Below, one piece after another: positions 17,079 through 26,071 of a stretch of 64,000 bases of DNA (position 1 is its first letter; each line of letters starts with the position of its first letter). This stretch comes from Pedobacter frigiditerrae. GTDB taxonomy: Bacteria > Bacteroidota > Bacteroidia > Sphingobacteriales > Sphingobacteriaceae. The stretch is taken from positions 248,001-312,000 of the forward strand of contig NZ_SJSK01000001.1 in the NCBI RefSeq assembly GCF_004331645.1, in the 5' to 3' direction. The translations under genes and the position numbers were made by a program. A model generated the notes under the pieces. It did no database searches and had not been told where the DNA came from. It worked only from the letters and a program-made list of their open reading frames with translations.

Positions 17079-19853
17079 ATGAAAAAATTGTTGATTACTC
17101 TTTTCGTTTTATTTTGCATTTGCAACAACTTAAAAGCCCAGCATTTTAACAATTTGTCAAATAAGATTGATGTTTTTAACAAAATTCTGCCCGTCGAAAA
17201 ATTATATCTCTCATTTGATAAGCCTTATTACAATGTTGGCGATACGGTTTGGTTTAAAAGCTTTTTGCTCAACGGAAATCATACCTTAAACGATCGCACC
17301 GATAAAATATATATTGAGCTCTTTAATGATAGTTTGAACTTTGTAGAGAATAGGGTTATTGCCTTAAACAATGGCCTGGGCTATGGAGATTTTGCATTGA
17401 AAAACAACTTAAAAGAAGGTAGTTATACCATCAGGGCCTACAGCAACTGGCAGCAAAACTTTGGAAATAATTATTTTTTCCAGAAAAGTTTTTATGTTGG
17501 CAAAGCCAATGAGAAGACCTGGTTATTAGATTCTTATCAAAAGCTCAATACATCATCAGCTAAAAAAACATTAGATTTAAAAATAAGAATAACGAACATT
17601 AAAAATGAGGCCGCTGGACTTAAAGATGTAGAGGTTTATCTGATGAATGATAAAAAGAGGCTGATGCGAGCCGATTTGCAAACGAGTATAAATGGAACAA
17701 TCGAAACACAAATCCCAATGGGAGAAAATAAGTTAAATGGGAAGTATAGTTTCATTATCATTGATAAAAAAGACAAGACAAGAACATCTACTTTGCCAAT
17801 CCTTTTGCAAGATGTAGATCAGCTTGATTTACAGTTTATGCCCGAAGGTGGATTTATGGTTAATGATATTTTCGGTAAAGTAGCTTTTAAAGCAATTGGT
17901 GCCGATGGCTTAGGCAAAGACATTACTGGAAAAATCGTAAATAGTAAAAATGAAACTATTGCAGAACTAAAACCTACCCATAAAGGAATGGGCAGTTTTT
18001 ATTTGATGACTAAAAAAGGAGAAAACTATTTCGCTGTCTATAATTTAAGTGGTAAAGAGCAAAAACAAATGCTGCCATTAGCAAAAGAAGATGGCACTAC
18101 ATTAAGGATTGAGCCTTTTTCCACGAAAGATTCAATATACATTTACATTAAAGCAAGTGAGCAAAAGCGATTAGAGAATTATACGTTAACGGCCCAAGCA
18201 GGTGATGAAAACATACTAACCACAGTTTTAAATTTAAAAAATGGCTTTAGTACTTTAAAACTTCCAAAAAAAGATTTCCCAGATGGAATTATTCATTTCA
18301 CTTTATTCTCGCAAGAGCAACAGCCTTTAAATGAGCGTCAGGCTTTTATTAACCGAAATCAGAAAATTAAAATTTCTGTTGAACCTAACAAGAACAGTTT
18401 TGAACAAAAAGATAGTATCGCAATAGAAATAACTACTAAAAAAGAGGATGGCTCGCCCTTGAGCGGCAGTTTTTCTATAGCGGTTACAGACGATGGCCAA
18501 GTGAAACAGACCTTGAATGAAGATAACATCATAAGTTATTTTTTGCTGCAAAGTAATGTGAGGGGATTAATTGAGGATCCATCTTGGTATTTTAATGATG
18601 AAGAAACACATACATTACAAGCACTAGATCATCTTCTTTTAACACAAGCTTGGGTGGGTTATAATTGGGACAAAATCTTATCGCAAGCTCACAACCCTAC
18701 TTACAAGGCAGAAAAAGGTAATGTAATTGAGGGAAGGTTAACGAATCTAGTTAAAAAACCTGTGCCAAATATTAACCTCACTTTGTTATCATTAGGTAGG
18801 AATATTTTGGTAATGGATACGATAAGCAATGCTGATGGAAAGTTCTTATTTAAAGACCTCCCCTTGTTAGACAGCGTTAGTTACACTATTAAAATTAAAA
18901 ACGCAAAGGGGAAAACTTCAACAGCTAACCTTGCACTAGATGAATTTAAACCAGCAGCAGATATAACTACCATCAATCCGATAAGACCTTGGTACGTAAA
19001 TTCAGATAGTGTAACCTTAAATTATTATAAACATTCGGGTATAGTAAATCGTAAAACTCCTGAAAGGCTACAGTTAGAGGGCAACATGTTAAAGGAGGTT
19101 ATTATAAAGGGACAAGCCAAAAGAGAAGAATTTATGCAAACCAGTGCTTGGGATGCTAACTTAAAACTTAAAATAGATGAAGAGGAACTAAAAAAGAATC
19201 CACGGAAATCTCTGATGGATTTATTGAAAGAGAAAATTGATGGTTTTACTATAGGAACTATGTGGGCAGGACAATGCGGTGGAAGAACTGTACGCCATGA
19301 TTTTACCAATTTTTTGGTCGGTGGTAACTTGATATCCCATGTTGTTGTAGATAACGTAAATACTCTAGCTTTAACTCAATACATTGAAGACAATTATAAT
19401 GAAACTGGCGTAAGTAAAACAAGCAAATATCCAGATGTATTTGGAGTTAACAACTATATATTTAATAAATTAAGCGCCCAAGATATTGTGGAGATAAATA
19501 TTTACAAAGGCTGTGCTTATTACTTTCTAGATATTAAAACACGTAGTGGAAAGGGGCCTTGGATTATTACAGCAGATGGAGTTTACGTATTTAGACCACT
19601 CCCTTTATATATTGCAAAAGATTTTTACAGCCCAAAATATGCTGCTGGTAAAAATTCACTGACAGATTACCGGTCTACCATTTATTGGGATGCAAATGTG
19701 GTTACCGATGAAAATGGAAAAGCCAAAATATCATTTTATGCAGCAGATAAACCAAGCACTTATACTGTTAAAATTGAGGGGGCAGACTTATTTGGCAGGT
19801 TTGGTTATCAAAAAAGTAATATAAAAATTGTAAACAAAACAGAATCTAAATAA
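17079..19853 (+). CDS. MG-domain / barrel-less TonB-plug protein, copy 7 (long form)
   Basis: This 924-residue sister of copy 6 starts 17 bases after it. It has a signal peptide (LKAQH end), an N-terminal MG domain (YLSFDKPYYNVGDTVWF), an MG2-like domain (~160-245), MPEGG (~254), LDHLLLTQAW, a CnaB-like domain, a degenerate plug (VVVDNVNT, LDIKTRSGKGPW) and STIYWDANVVTD near the C-terminus. The plug loop before VVVDN differs from copy 6 and contains CGGR. One base separates it from the DUF1569 gene. It is the last member of the array. Confidence 0.82.
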   Translation: MKKLLITLFVLFCICNNLKAQHFNNLSNKIDVFNKILPVEKLYLSFDKPYYNVGDTVWFKSFLLNGNHTLNDRTDKIYIELFNDSLNFVENRVIALNNGLGYGDFALKNNLKEGSYTIRAYSNWQQNFGNNYFFQKSFYVGKANEKTWLLDSYQKLNTSSAKKTLDLKIRITNIKNEAAGLKDVEVYLMNDKKRLMRADLQTSINGTIETQIPMGENKLNGKYSFIIIDKKDKTRTSTLPILLQDVDQLDLQFMPEGGFMVNDIFGKVAFKAIGADGLGKDITGKIVNSKNETIAELKPTHKGMGSFYLMTKKGENYFAVYNLSGKEQKQMLPLAKEDGTTLRIEPFSTKDSIYIYIKASEQKRLENYTLTAQAGDENILTTVLNLKNGFSTLKLPKKDFPDGIIHFTLFSQEQQPLNERQAFINRNQKIKISVEPNKNSFEQKDSIAIEITTKKEDGSPLSGSFSIAVTDDGQVKQTLNEDNIISYFLLQSNVRGLIEDPSWYFNDEETHTLQALDHLLLTQAWVGYNWDKILSQAHNPTYKAEKGNVIEGRLTNLVKKPVPNINLTLLSLGRNILVMDTISNADGKFLFKDLPLLDSVSYTIKIKNAKGKTSTANLALDEFKPAADITTINPIRPWYVNSDSVTLNYYKHSGIVNRKTPERLQLEGNMLKEVIIKGQAKREEFMQTSAWDANLKLKIDEEELKKNPRKSLMDLLKEKIDGFTIGTMWAGQCGGRTVRHDFTNFLVGGNLISHVVVDNVNTLALTQYIEDNYNETGVSKTSKYPDVFGVNNYIFNKLSAQDIVEINIYKGCAYYFLDIKTRSGKGPWIITADGVYVFRPLPLYIAKDFYSPKYAAGKNSLTDYRSTIYWDANVVTDENGKAKISFYAADKPSTYTVKIEGADLFGRFGYQKSNIKIVNKTESK

Positions 19854-19854
19854 A

Positions 19855-20298
19855 ATGAAATCTTTATTTAACCCTCAAGAACGCCAAGAAATAATTGATC
19901 GAATAACATCGCTAAATGAAGACAGCGAAAGAGAATGGGGCAAAATGTCAGCTTCACAGATGTTATTACATGCTCAAGCACCTATAAAAGTTAGTATTGG
20001 AGAGTTGAAGTTGAATACCAATTTAATCTTTATGATTTTAGGTCCAATCATTAAAAAGAAATTAATGAAGGAAGAATCATTTGAGAAAAATCTGCCAACT
20101 CATAAGAGTTTTATAGTAAGCTTTGATCCAAATTTAGAGGCCGAAAAACAAAACCTCATCAACTTAATTAACAAGTTTGACGCTCAAAAACACAACCTTG
20201 CCATCAAACATCCAATTTTTGGTAAAATGAGCACACAACAATGGGATGTTCTATTATGGAAACATACGGATCACCACTTACGTCAATTTGGAGTTTAA
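19855..20298 (+). CDS. DUF1569 / DinB-like protein
   Basis: This 147-residue protein has the helical-bundle pattern of DUF1569, a DinB-superfamily branch. WGKMSASQMLLHAQAP near the N-terminus and WKHTDHHLRQFG at the end supply histidines in positions that bind a metal in DinB-fold proteins. No signal peptide is seen, so it should be cytoplasmic. The substrate is unknown; related folds include thiol-S-transferases and damage-induced proteins. It begins one base after the last array gene, and its stop overlaps the convergent Smr gene by four bases. Confidence 0.75.
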   Translation: MKSLFNPQERQEIIDRITSLNEDSEREWGKMSASQMLLHAQAPIKVSIGELKLNTNLIFMILGPIIKKKLMKEESFEKNLPTHKSFIVSFDPNLEAEKQNLINLINKFDAQKHNLAIKHPIFGKMSTQQWDVLLWKHTDHHLRQFGV

Positions 20299-21239
20299 AT
20301 TTTAAAAATCACCTCCGTTGCACCAAAACCAAATTTTTCTTTTTGGGCATCCATAAAAGTTCTCACCTGCGGATGTTTGCTTATGGCTTTGTGAATATGA
20401 TGCCTTAATGTTCCATTACCTACACCATGAATAAATACAATTGATGGCATTTGATGAACAATGGCCGCATCTAGCATTTGCTGAAAATACGAAAGTTGAA
20501 TATCAATAATTTCAGATTGACTTAAGAACTGATAATCGTTTCTTAGTTTTTCGATATGTAAATCTATTTCTATTGCAGGTTGTTCAACCACAGGTTTACT
20601 AGCTGGAGCTTTGAAAAAACTTTCCTTTAATTTTTTCGCATCAATTAATGGAACTGGTTCATCTAATTGTATCAGCCATGCGTATTTGTTAATTTCTTGA
20701 ACTTGTTTTTTAGCGCCACTAAAATCCTTTGCCTTAAATTTTCTAGTTAAGCTTATCGGCTCTTTTGGTTTAATATTCCCCGTTGTGAAATACAAAATTT
20801 GAAATATAAATTCTGGCCACACTTCTAGATCTCCCAAGTTGGCACTATATAATTGCGTACTTGTTTTTGGTTGTATCGTGCTTGCAAATTCTCCCTTATA
20901 AATTCCCTTTTTATCTGTTTTTAAACTTAACAATAGTTGATAGGAAGTATTATTTATCAAAGTGAAATGAGCAACAGCACTTGCTTTTGAGTCTTCAGCA
21001 ACTGCCAGAAAAACACCAACTTCTTTAAATTCTTCATCAACAATAATTGGTTTTTGATTATCACCGTGTGACACAACGGTTGAATGATGACCGTGTACGT
21101 GGGTTAAATTACTTATTGCCACTGGGATTTCGAAACCATCTGTATCTGTTACGCCTAAAGTTTGCGCATCAATTACACGAGTAACATATCCTTCTCTCTT
21201 TTCGTCTACAAAACGAACAAAATCACCTAGTTTGAACAT
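20295..21239 (-). CDS. DUF2027 and Smr domain protein
   Basis: This 314-residue protein has an N-terminal DUF2027-type region starting MFKLGDFVRFVDEKREGYV (SH3-like), a central beta domain (~90-180) and a C-terminal Smr domain (~230-314). The Smr domain shows DLH, then HGVGNGTLR, the HGxGxxxLR signature of MutS2-type Smr nucleases. Smr domains nick or bind branched DNA or, in other bacteria, cleave stalled mRNA; which applies here is unclear. The DUF2027-Smr fusion is characteristic of Bacteroidota. It is transcribed towards the array, converging with the DUF1569 gene, and is followed upstream by fabH on the same strand with a 63-base gap. Confidence 0.85.
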   Translation of the reverse strand: MFKLGDFVRFVDEKREGYVTRVIDAQTLGVTDTDGFEIPVAISNLTHVHGHHSTVVSHGDNQKPIIVDEEFKEVGVFLAVAEDSKASAVAHFTLINNTSYQLLLSLKTDKKGIYKGEFASTIQPKTSTQLYSANLGDLEVWPEFIFQILYFTTGNIKPKEPISLTRKFKAKDFSGAKKQVQEINKYAWLIQLDEPVPLIDAKKLKESFFKAPASKPVVEQPAIEIDLHIEKLRNDYQFLSQSEIIDIQLSYFQQMLDAAIVHQMPSIVFIHGVGNGTLRHHIHKAISKHPQVRTFMDAQKEKFGFGATEVIFKI

Positions 21240-21302
21240 AAATTGTTTTATTGTTAAATTGCTTTATTGTTGGGTTACTGCAAATCGAAAGCTACTCACT
21301 GA

Positions 21303-22349
21303 TTACCATCTAATCAAAGCACTTGCCCAAGTAAAACCAGAGCCAAAAGCAGCGAGACAAACTAAATCGTCTTCTTTAATTTTGCCAGCTTCCCAAGCTT
21401 CGCATAGGGCTATTGGTACAGATGCTGCTGTTGTATTTCCGTATTTCTGAATGTTATTAAAAACCTTATCGTCGCTTAAGCCTAGCAATTGTTGCACATA
21501 TTGGCTGATGCGCAAATTGGCTTGATGTGGAACTAATAAATCAATATCTTCTGCTTTTAAGTTGTTTGCTGCTAAAGCTTCCCTAATTACTTCTGGAAAT
21601 TTCACTACAGCTTTTTTAAATACGGCTGGGCCATCCATATAAGGCAAGGCCGCGCCACCTTCTAATTGTTCCGTGGTCATAAATAAGCCACCTAACTCTT
21701 GTTCTGGATAACCAGGTTTTTCTGGCAACCACTTATTTGCCGCAGCACCTGGATAAAACATAGCCAAAATTTCAGCATCAGCGCCATCGCTATGCAAATG
21801 TGTACTTAAAATTCCTTGACCTTCTTTTTGAGTTGGTTGTAAAACCACAGCTCCTGCTCCATCTCCAAAAATCACAGAAACATTACGGCTGCGTGTTTCA
21901 AAATCCATGGCAAAGGAGTGTTTTTCTGAGCCAACAACCAAAATATTTTTATACATACCGGTTTTAATAAACTGATCGGCAATGGATAATGCATATAAAA
22001 ACCCAGAACATTGATTACGAACATCAAGCGCCCCAATCTCCTTCATTTTCATTTCACGTTGCAATAAAACACCACAACCGGGAAAATAATAATCAGGGCT
22101 TAAGGTAGCAAAAATGATAAAATCAACATCCTGAGCAGTAATTCCAGCTCTTTCAATGGCATTTTTTGCAGCTTCAACCCCTATTGTCGTGGTAGTTTCT
22201 CCTAATCTATCTGCAAAGCGACGTTCTTTTATGCCTGTACGTTCTTGAATCCATTCGTCATTTGTTTCCATGAAACGAGATAAATCATTGTTGGTATACA
22301 CATTCTTAGGAACATAATAACCAACGCCTGCGATTTTGGAGCTTTGCAT
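21303..22349 (-). CDS. fabH: Beta-ketoacyl-ACP synthase III
   Basis: This 348-residue thiolase-fold enzyme condenses an acyl-CoA with malonyl-ACP to start fatty-acid synthesis. The catalytic cysteine is C114 in NQCSGF; the histidine is in PHQANLRI and the asparagine in GNTTAAS. I chose the ATG that gives MQSSKIAGVGYYVP. A TTG seven codons upstream is in frame but sits in the promoter region next to a TACATTTG box. The protein is somewhat longer than typical FabH (~320), with an extra segment around YPGAAANKWLPEKPGYP, a feature of a second FabH subfamily in Bacteroidota. It could therefore serve a specialised primer such as branched acyl-CoA. Confidence 0.92.
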   Translation of the reverse strand: MQSSKIAGVGYYVPKNVYTNNDLSRFMETNDEWIQERTGIKERRFADRLGETTTTIGVEAAKNAIERAGITAQDVDFIIFATLSPDYYFPGCGVLLQREMKMKEIGALDVRNQCSGFLYALSIADQFIKTGMYKNILVVGSEKHSFAMDFETRSRNVSVIFGDGAGAVVLQPTQKEGQGILSTHLHSDGADAEILAMFYPGAAANKWLPEKPGYPEQELGGLFMTTEQLEGGAALPYMDGPAVFKKAVVKFPEVIREALAANNLKAEDIDLLVPHQANLRISQYVQQLLGLSDDKVFNNIQKYGNTTAASVPIALCEAWEAGKIKEDDLVCLAAFGSGFTWASALIRW

Positions 22350-22367
22350 AAGTTTTAATTTGGATAA

Positions 22368-22375
22368 CAAATGTA
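22368..22375 (-). promoter_or_regulatory. Bacteroidota -7 box (TACATTTG) for fabH
   Basis: On the minus strand the sequence reads TACATTTG, an exact match to TAnnTTTG, 18 bases before the chosen ATG. No good -33 TTTG was found at 19-21 bases. It supports starting FabH at the ATG. Confidence 0.5.
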
Positions 22376-22458
22376 ACGAATTTGGTTAGATGTGAGAGAT
22401 GAGATATGTGAATTGCATTAATCTTGATACTAGATACTAACTACTTGCTACTTTTCAT

Positions 22459-22466
22459 TATTTTTG
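22459..22466 (+). promoter_or_regulatory. Bacteroidota -7 box (TATTTTTG) abutting the clpS start
   Basis: TATTTTTG matches TAnnTTTG exactly and lies four bases before the clpS ATG, predicting a leaderless or nearly leaderless mRNA. I see no convincing -33 element. Confidence 0.5.
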
Positions 22467-22470
22467 TACT

Positions 22471-22752
22471 ATGTCAACAGAAACCAAGGAAGAAACATTT
22501 ACACTAGAAGAGATTTTAACCTCTTTAAAAACTGTTCATCGTTTAATATTATGGAATGATGACGTAAATACTTTCGAGCATGTAATTTGGTGTATGATGA
22601 AATATTTAGATTACAGTGAAACACAAGCCGAAAAAATTGCTTGGGAAGTTCACAACAAAGGTAAATGTGCTGTATTAGAAGGTTCTTTTACAGAAATGGA
22701 AGTTTACAGAAAGATTTTACAACAAGAAGGATTAATTGTTTCAGTTGATTAA
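22471..22752 (+). CDS. clpS: ATP-dependent Clp protease adaptor ClpS
   Basis: This 93-residue adaptor binds the ClpA/ClpC N-domain and delivers N-degron substrates to ClpP. RLILWNDDVNTFEHV contains the family's NDD/NT signature, and the cleft region CMMKYLDYSETQAEKIAWEVH and the C-terminal GKCAVLEGS follow. The first ~28 residues are the flexible tail. The gene stands alone between divergent fabH and a convergent thioredoxin-fold gene, with a -7 box immediately before the ATG. Confidence 0.93.
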   Translation: MSTETKEETFTLEEILTSLKTVHRLILWNDDVNTFEHVIWCMMKYLDYSETQAEKIAWEVHNKGKCAVLEGSFTEMEVYRKILQQEGLIVSVD

Positions 22753-22860
22753 TATTTTCTTTTAGCATAAAGGGGGTTACCCTATAAGTATGGTAAGTCA
22801 ATATAAGCGTACGCTAAACATATACCTTCTTAGATGTCTTACATGGTTTAATCTTGAAAA

Positions 22861-23460
22861 CTAGTTCAACTGTTTCAATAATTCTGTTAACTCTGCCTGT
22901 GTAGCTTGAGTTTTATCTTTCGCATACCAACCGTGTAATTGTTCTGCAACTAATCCAGTATCTTCAATTTCTTGTTTCCATTGCTTTAGTAAATTTTGCA
23001 AAATTTGTGGTCTTGGGCCCCATTTCGGTAAAACTGGATTTTTATTTTCATCCAATACCAAAAGCACAGGAATTGCTCTTCCACCATTGGTAAGATAATT
23101 ATCCATCAGCTCTAAATTCTCATCCCTTAATACAATTTTTAAAGAGAATTTTCCATTTGAAGCTGCCGCAATCTTTTCTATTACAGGCAAAATCTGTGCA
23201 GCATCTCCACACCATCCTTCGCTAATAACCAAAAAATTGTAGCTTGATTTTACATTTAAAATTGCCTCAAGCAAATCAGGGTTTAGAACAGTCGTTTTTT
23301 CAACTCTGTTCATTCTTTGGATGTTCATTTTGGTATAATGCAACATTCCAAGTGAATGGTCATCACCTGTAGTTTTGTTTTCTAAAAATAAACTGTTGAT
23401 TAGTTCACGATAACTTGAATAATTCGTTCCGTTATCAAAAATATTACTGTAATTGAGCAT
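22861..23460 (-). CDS. Thioredoxin-fold protein with a single active-site cysteine
   Basis: This 199-residue protein has a thioredoxin-like core around SEGWCGDAAQ (about residue 80) and a cis-proline region (GRAIPVLLVLD). The resolving cysteine of CxxC is absent (CGDA), so it is unlikely to be an ordinary disulfide reductase; a binding, chaperone or peroxidase-like role is possible. No signal peptide is visible. Similar WCxD-type thioredoxin-family proteins are common in Bacteroidota as uncharacterised genes. It converges on clpS across 108 bases that include a 10-bp palindrome, and is divergent from the next receptor gene. Confidence 0.75.
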   Translation of the reverse strand: MLNYSNIFDNGTNYSSYRELINSLFLENKTTGDDHSLGMLHYTKMNIQRMNRVEKTTVLNPDLLEAILNVKSSYNFLVISEGWCGDAAQILPVIEKIAAASNGKFSLKIVLRDENLELMDNYLTNGGRAIPVLLVLDENKNPVLPKWGPRPQILQNLLKQWKQEIEDTGLVAEQLHGWYAKDKTQATQAELTELLKQLN

Positions 23461-23555
23461 AAAATAGCTGTAATAAAATAGTTACGCCTCCTTTTTTTAA
23501 ACCATCAAAGCCGACCTTTGTCAATTCATAAGGAAAACGGAAAGATAAATTTAAG

Positions 23556-26051
23556 ATGAGACACTTTACTACCAAAGTTCTGCTATTTGCACTAGCATTT
23601 TGTATAATCACTGTAAAAATATTCGCTCAAAACACAGGCGAAGGTAAGATTAGCGGAAAAATTATAGAAGCCGAAACAAATCAAGCAGTTCCATTCGCTG
23701 CAGCTATACTATTAGATAAAAGAACGAAAGCCACTGTAAAAATTGCTCAAACAGATGCTGATGGTAATTTCATTTTGACAAATTTACCAAAAGGCATTTA
23801 TACTTTTAAAGCCAGTTACGTAGGCTTTCAAACTATGGTTAGAGACTCGGTTTCTATATCAGAAGCTGTTAAAACAGTAGACTTTGGCACCATTAAAATG
23901 AAACCAGCCAAAGGCAATTTACTAAGTGAAGTAAAAGTTACTGCCCCAAAAACCACAATGCAATTGGGCATTGATAAAAAGGTTTTTTCGGTAGACCAAA
24001 GTTTAGTAAGTGAAGGTGGTTCTGCATCAGATTTATTGCAAAATGTTCCATCCGTACAAACAGACATAGAAGGAAATGTAAGTTTGCGTGGTTCTGCTGG
24101 CGTTAGGGTTTTAATAGACGGAAAACCATCATTAATTGCTGGCGGAAACGTTGCTCAAATCTTACAATCAATTCCTGCTAGTTCAATTGAAAGTGTGGAA
24201 TTAATCACTAATCCATCTGCAAAATACGATGCAGAAGGTCAATCAGGCATCATCAACATTGTTTTAAAGAAAAATAAAAAACTTGGTTTTAATGGTTCCC
24301 TTGCCCTATCAGCTGGCAATCGTGATAACTACAATGCAAACACCAGTTTAAGTTTCCAAAACAGTAAGATTAATCTTTATGGAAATTATGGCTATCGTTA
24401 CGGCAATCGTATAGGTGGTGGTTACAATAACATAGATTACATTAACCCTATCAATCCATCTATACCTACTGGTTTTGCCGACCAACTTTCTAACTCTAAC
24501 GATTTAAATAAGAGCCATAATTTAAAAGCTGGGATTGATTACTATTTAGCCGAAAAAAGTGTGGTCAGCTTTTCAACGGGTTTTAATTTAAGAAATGAAG
24601 ATGAAAATGAGTTCTTAAACATTGATAAATTAGGCGCCACAAAAAATCCTCTTGAATTAAGTAGAAGAAGAAATGTAGAAAACGGAGATGGAAAAAGTGT
24701 TGACTTGAACCTAGATTTCTCTCAAAAATTTAAAAAACCAAAAGAAGAACTAACTATAAATCTAGGTTTTTCACAGGGCGATAATGACAGCTTTCAGATT
24801 TACAATACAAATATCTACAACACTAACGGCACAACGGTTAATAATTTAGAAGTACAACAAACCGATAGGTCAAGCTTCAACAGAAACCATAACGCCCAAT
24901 TAGATTATACCTTACCAGTTGGAAAATCAGGTAAAATTGAAGCAGGTTTACGTAGCCAAGTCCGTATTTCAGAAAGTTCTACCTACGCCGATGAATTAAG
25001 CCCAGTTAATGGTCAGTTTAACTTTAATTATGCCTTGAGCAATGAGTTTAACAATAAAGACCAAGTACATGCTGCTTATGTTAATTATCAAAATCAGATT
25101 AATAATTTTGGTTATCAAGTTGGTTTAAGAGCAGAAGATGCAGCCTTAGATACCCGCTTAGGGGCTTATGACATTAATTCTAACCTTAATTACATTCCAG
25201 GCAGAGTAGCATATACACGTATTTACCCAAGTGTTTTTTTAACTCAAAAACTTAAGGGCGACCATCAGTTACAATTGAGCTACAGCCGTAGGGTAAATAG
25301 ACCTAGAGGCTGGGACACTAACCCTTTCTTAGATGTATCTAATCCGTTAAACTACAGGCAAGGAAATGTGAATTTATTACCTGAAGATGTACACGCTTTT
25401 GAGTTTAGCCATAGTAAGTTTTGGAAAAAGTTTTCATTGATATCTTCAGTTTACATGCGCCAAACTAATGATGTAATTCAGCGTATAAGAACCGAACCAG
25501 ACGCAAATGGGATTACTATTACAACTCCTCAAAACTTAACTAGAAGTATCAATAGCGGTTTAGAGTTAATTGGAAAATTTGATTTATTCAAATCGTGGAA
25601 TTTTACAGCAAACGTTAATCTTTACCAAAGCAAAATAAAGGGAGTACCTGCATTTGGCATAGTAGAAAACTCGGGTTTTAGCTATAATACCAACCTAACA
25701 AACAACTTTGTATTACCTTACGGCGTAACTCTTCAGCTTCGAGGAGAATATCGTTCTAGGGAAGTAATGGCACAAGGCATAAGAAGAGCAATGTATGGTG
25801 TAGATGCTGGAGCTAAATACGATTTGAACAAAAAAACTAGTTTAAGCCTTAACGTTAGAGATATCTTTGCAAGCAGGAAATGGGAAATGCAAACTATTGG
25901 ATCAACCTCTATTGTAGATTTTAGTCGTTTATTTGGTGGCACACAAGCAAATTTAACCTTCTCTTACCGCTTCGGTAAAACCGATTTTAGTTTTAAGAAA
26001 ACTAAAAAATCAGACGAACAAGGTTCTCGTCCAGATGAAGAATCATTTTAA
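23556..26051 (+). CDS. Outer-membrane beta-barrel receptor (OMP_b-brl_3 / TonB-dependent type), first of a pair
   Basis: This 831-residue protein has a signal peptide (~1-25, ending FAQN), a carboxypeptidase-regulatory beta domain (~31-110) and a plug (~140-225: LLQNVPSVQ, VLIDGKPS, IESVELITNPSAKYDAEG). A long barrel of alternating aromatic strands follows to the C-terminus. The pattern matches the OMP_b-brl_3 family of TonB-dependent-like receptors. Its ligand is unknown, and no SusD-like partner is nearby. The C-terminal tail is short, charged and glutamate-rich. A second receptor follows after 20 bases, so the two are probably co-transcribed. Confidence 0.85.
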   Translation: MRHFTTKVLLFALAFCIITVKIFAQNTGEGKISGKIIEAETNQAVPFAAAILLDKRTKATVKIAQTDADGNFILTNLPKGIYTFKASYVGFQTMVRDSVSISEAVKTVDFGTIKMKPAKGNLLSEVKVTAPKTTMQLGIDKKVFSVDQSLVSEGGSASDLLQNVPSVQTDIEGNVSLRGSAGVRVLIDGKPSLIAGGNVAQILQSIPASSIESVELITNPSAKYDAEGQSGIINIVLKKNKKLGFNGSLALSAGNRDNYNANTSLSFQNSKINLYGNYGYRYGNRIGGGYNNIDYINPINPSIPTGFADQLSNSNDLNKSHNLKAGIDYYLAEKSVVSFSTGFNLRNEDENEFLNIDKLGATKNPLELSRRRNVENGDGKSVDLNLDFSQKFKKPKEELTINLGFSQGDNDSFQIYNTNIYNTNGTTVNNLEVQQTDRSSFNRNHNAQLDYTLPVGKSGKIEAGLRSQVRISESSTYADELSPVNGQFNFNYALSNEFNNKDQVHAAYVNYQNQINNFGYQVGLRAEDAALDTRLGAYDINSNLNYIPGRVAYTRIYPSVFLTQKLKGDHQLQLSYSRRVNRPRGWDTNPFLDVSNPLNYRQGNVNLLPEDVHAFEFSHSKFWKKFSLISSVYMRQTNDVIQRIRTEPDANGITITTPQNLTRSINSGLELIGKFDLFKSWNFTANVNLYQSKIKGVPAFGIVENSGFSYNTNLTNNFVLPYGVTLQLRGEYRSREVMAQGIRRAMYGVDAGAKYDLNKKTSLSLNVRDIFASRKWEMQTIGSTSIVDFSRLFGGTQANLTFSYRFGKTDFSFKKTKKSDEQGSRPDEESF

Positions 26052-26071
26052 ACTTTTATATTAGCGCTACC

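Noticed and set aside
1..19853. Classical alpha-2-macroglobulin with thioester
   Set aside because: No CxEQ motif was found in any copy, so thioester protease trapping is not supported.
22350..22370. TTG start of fabH seven codons upstream
   Set aside because: The extra residues lie between the promoter box and the ATG and do not match FabH N-termini; the ATG gives the normal start.
22806..22815. AGCGTACGCT palindrome between clpS and the thioredoxin-fold gene
   Set aside because: A single 10-base palindrome in a convergent gap with no partner element is too weak to call.
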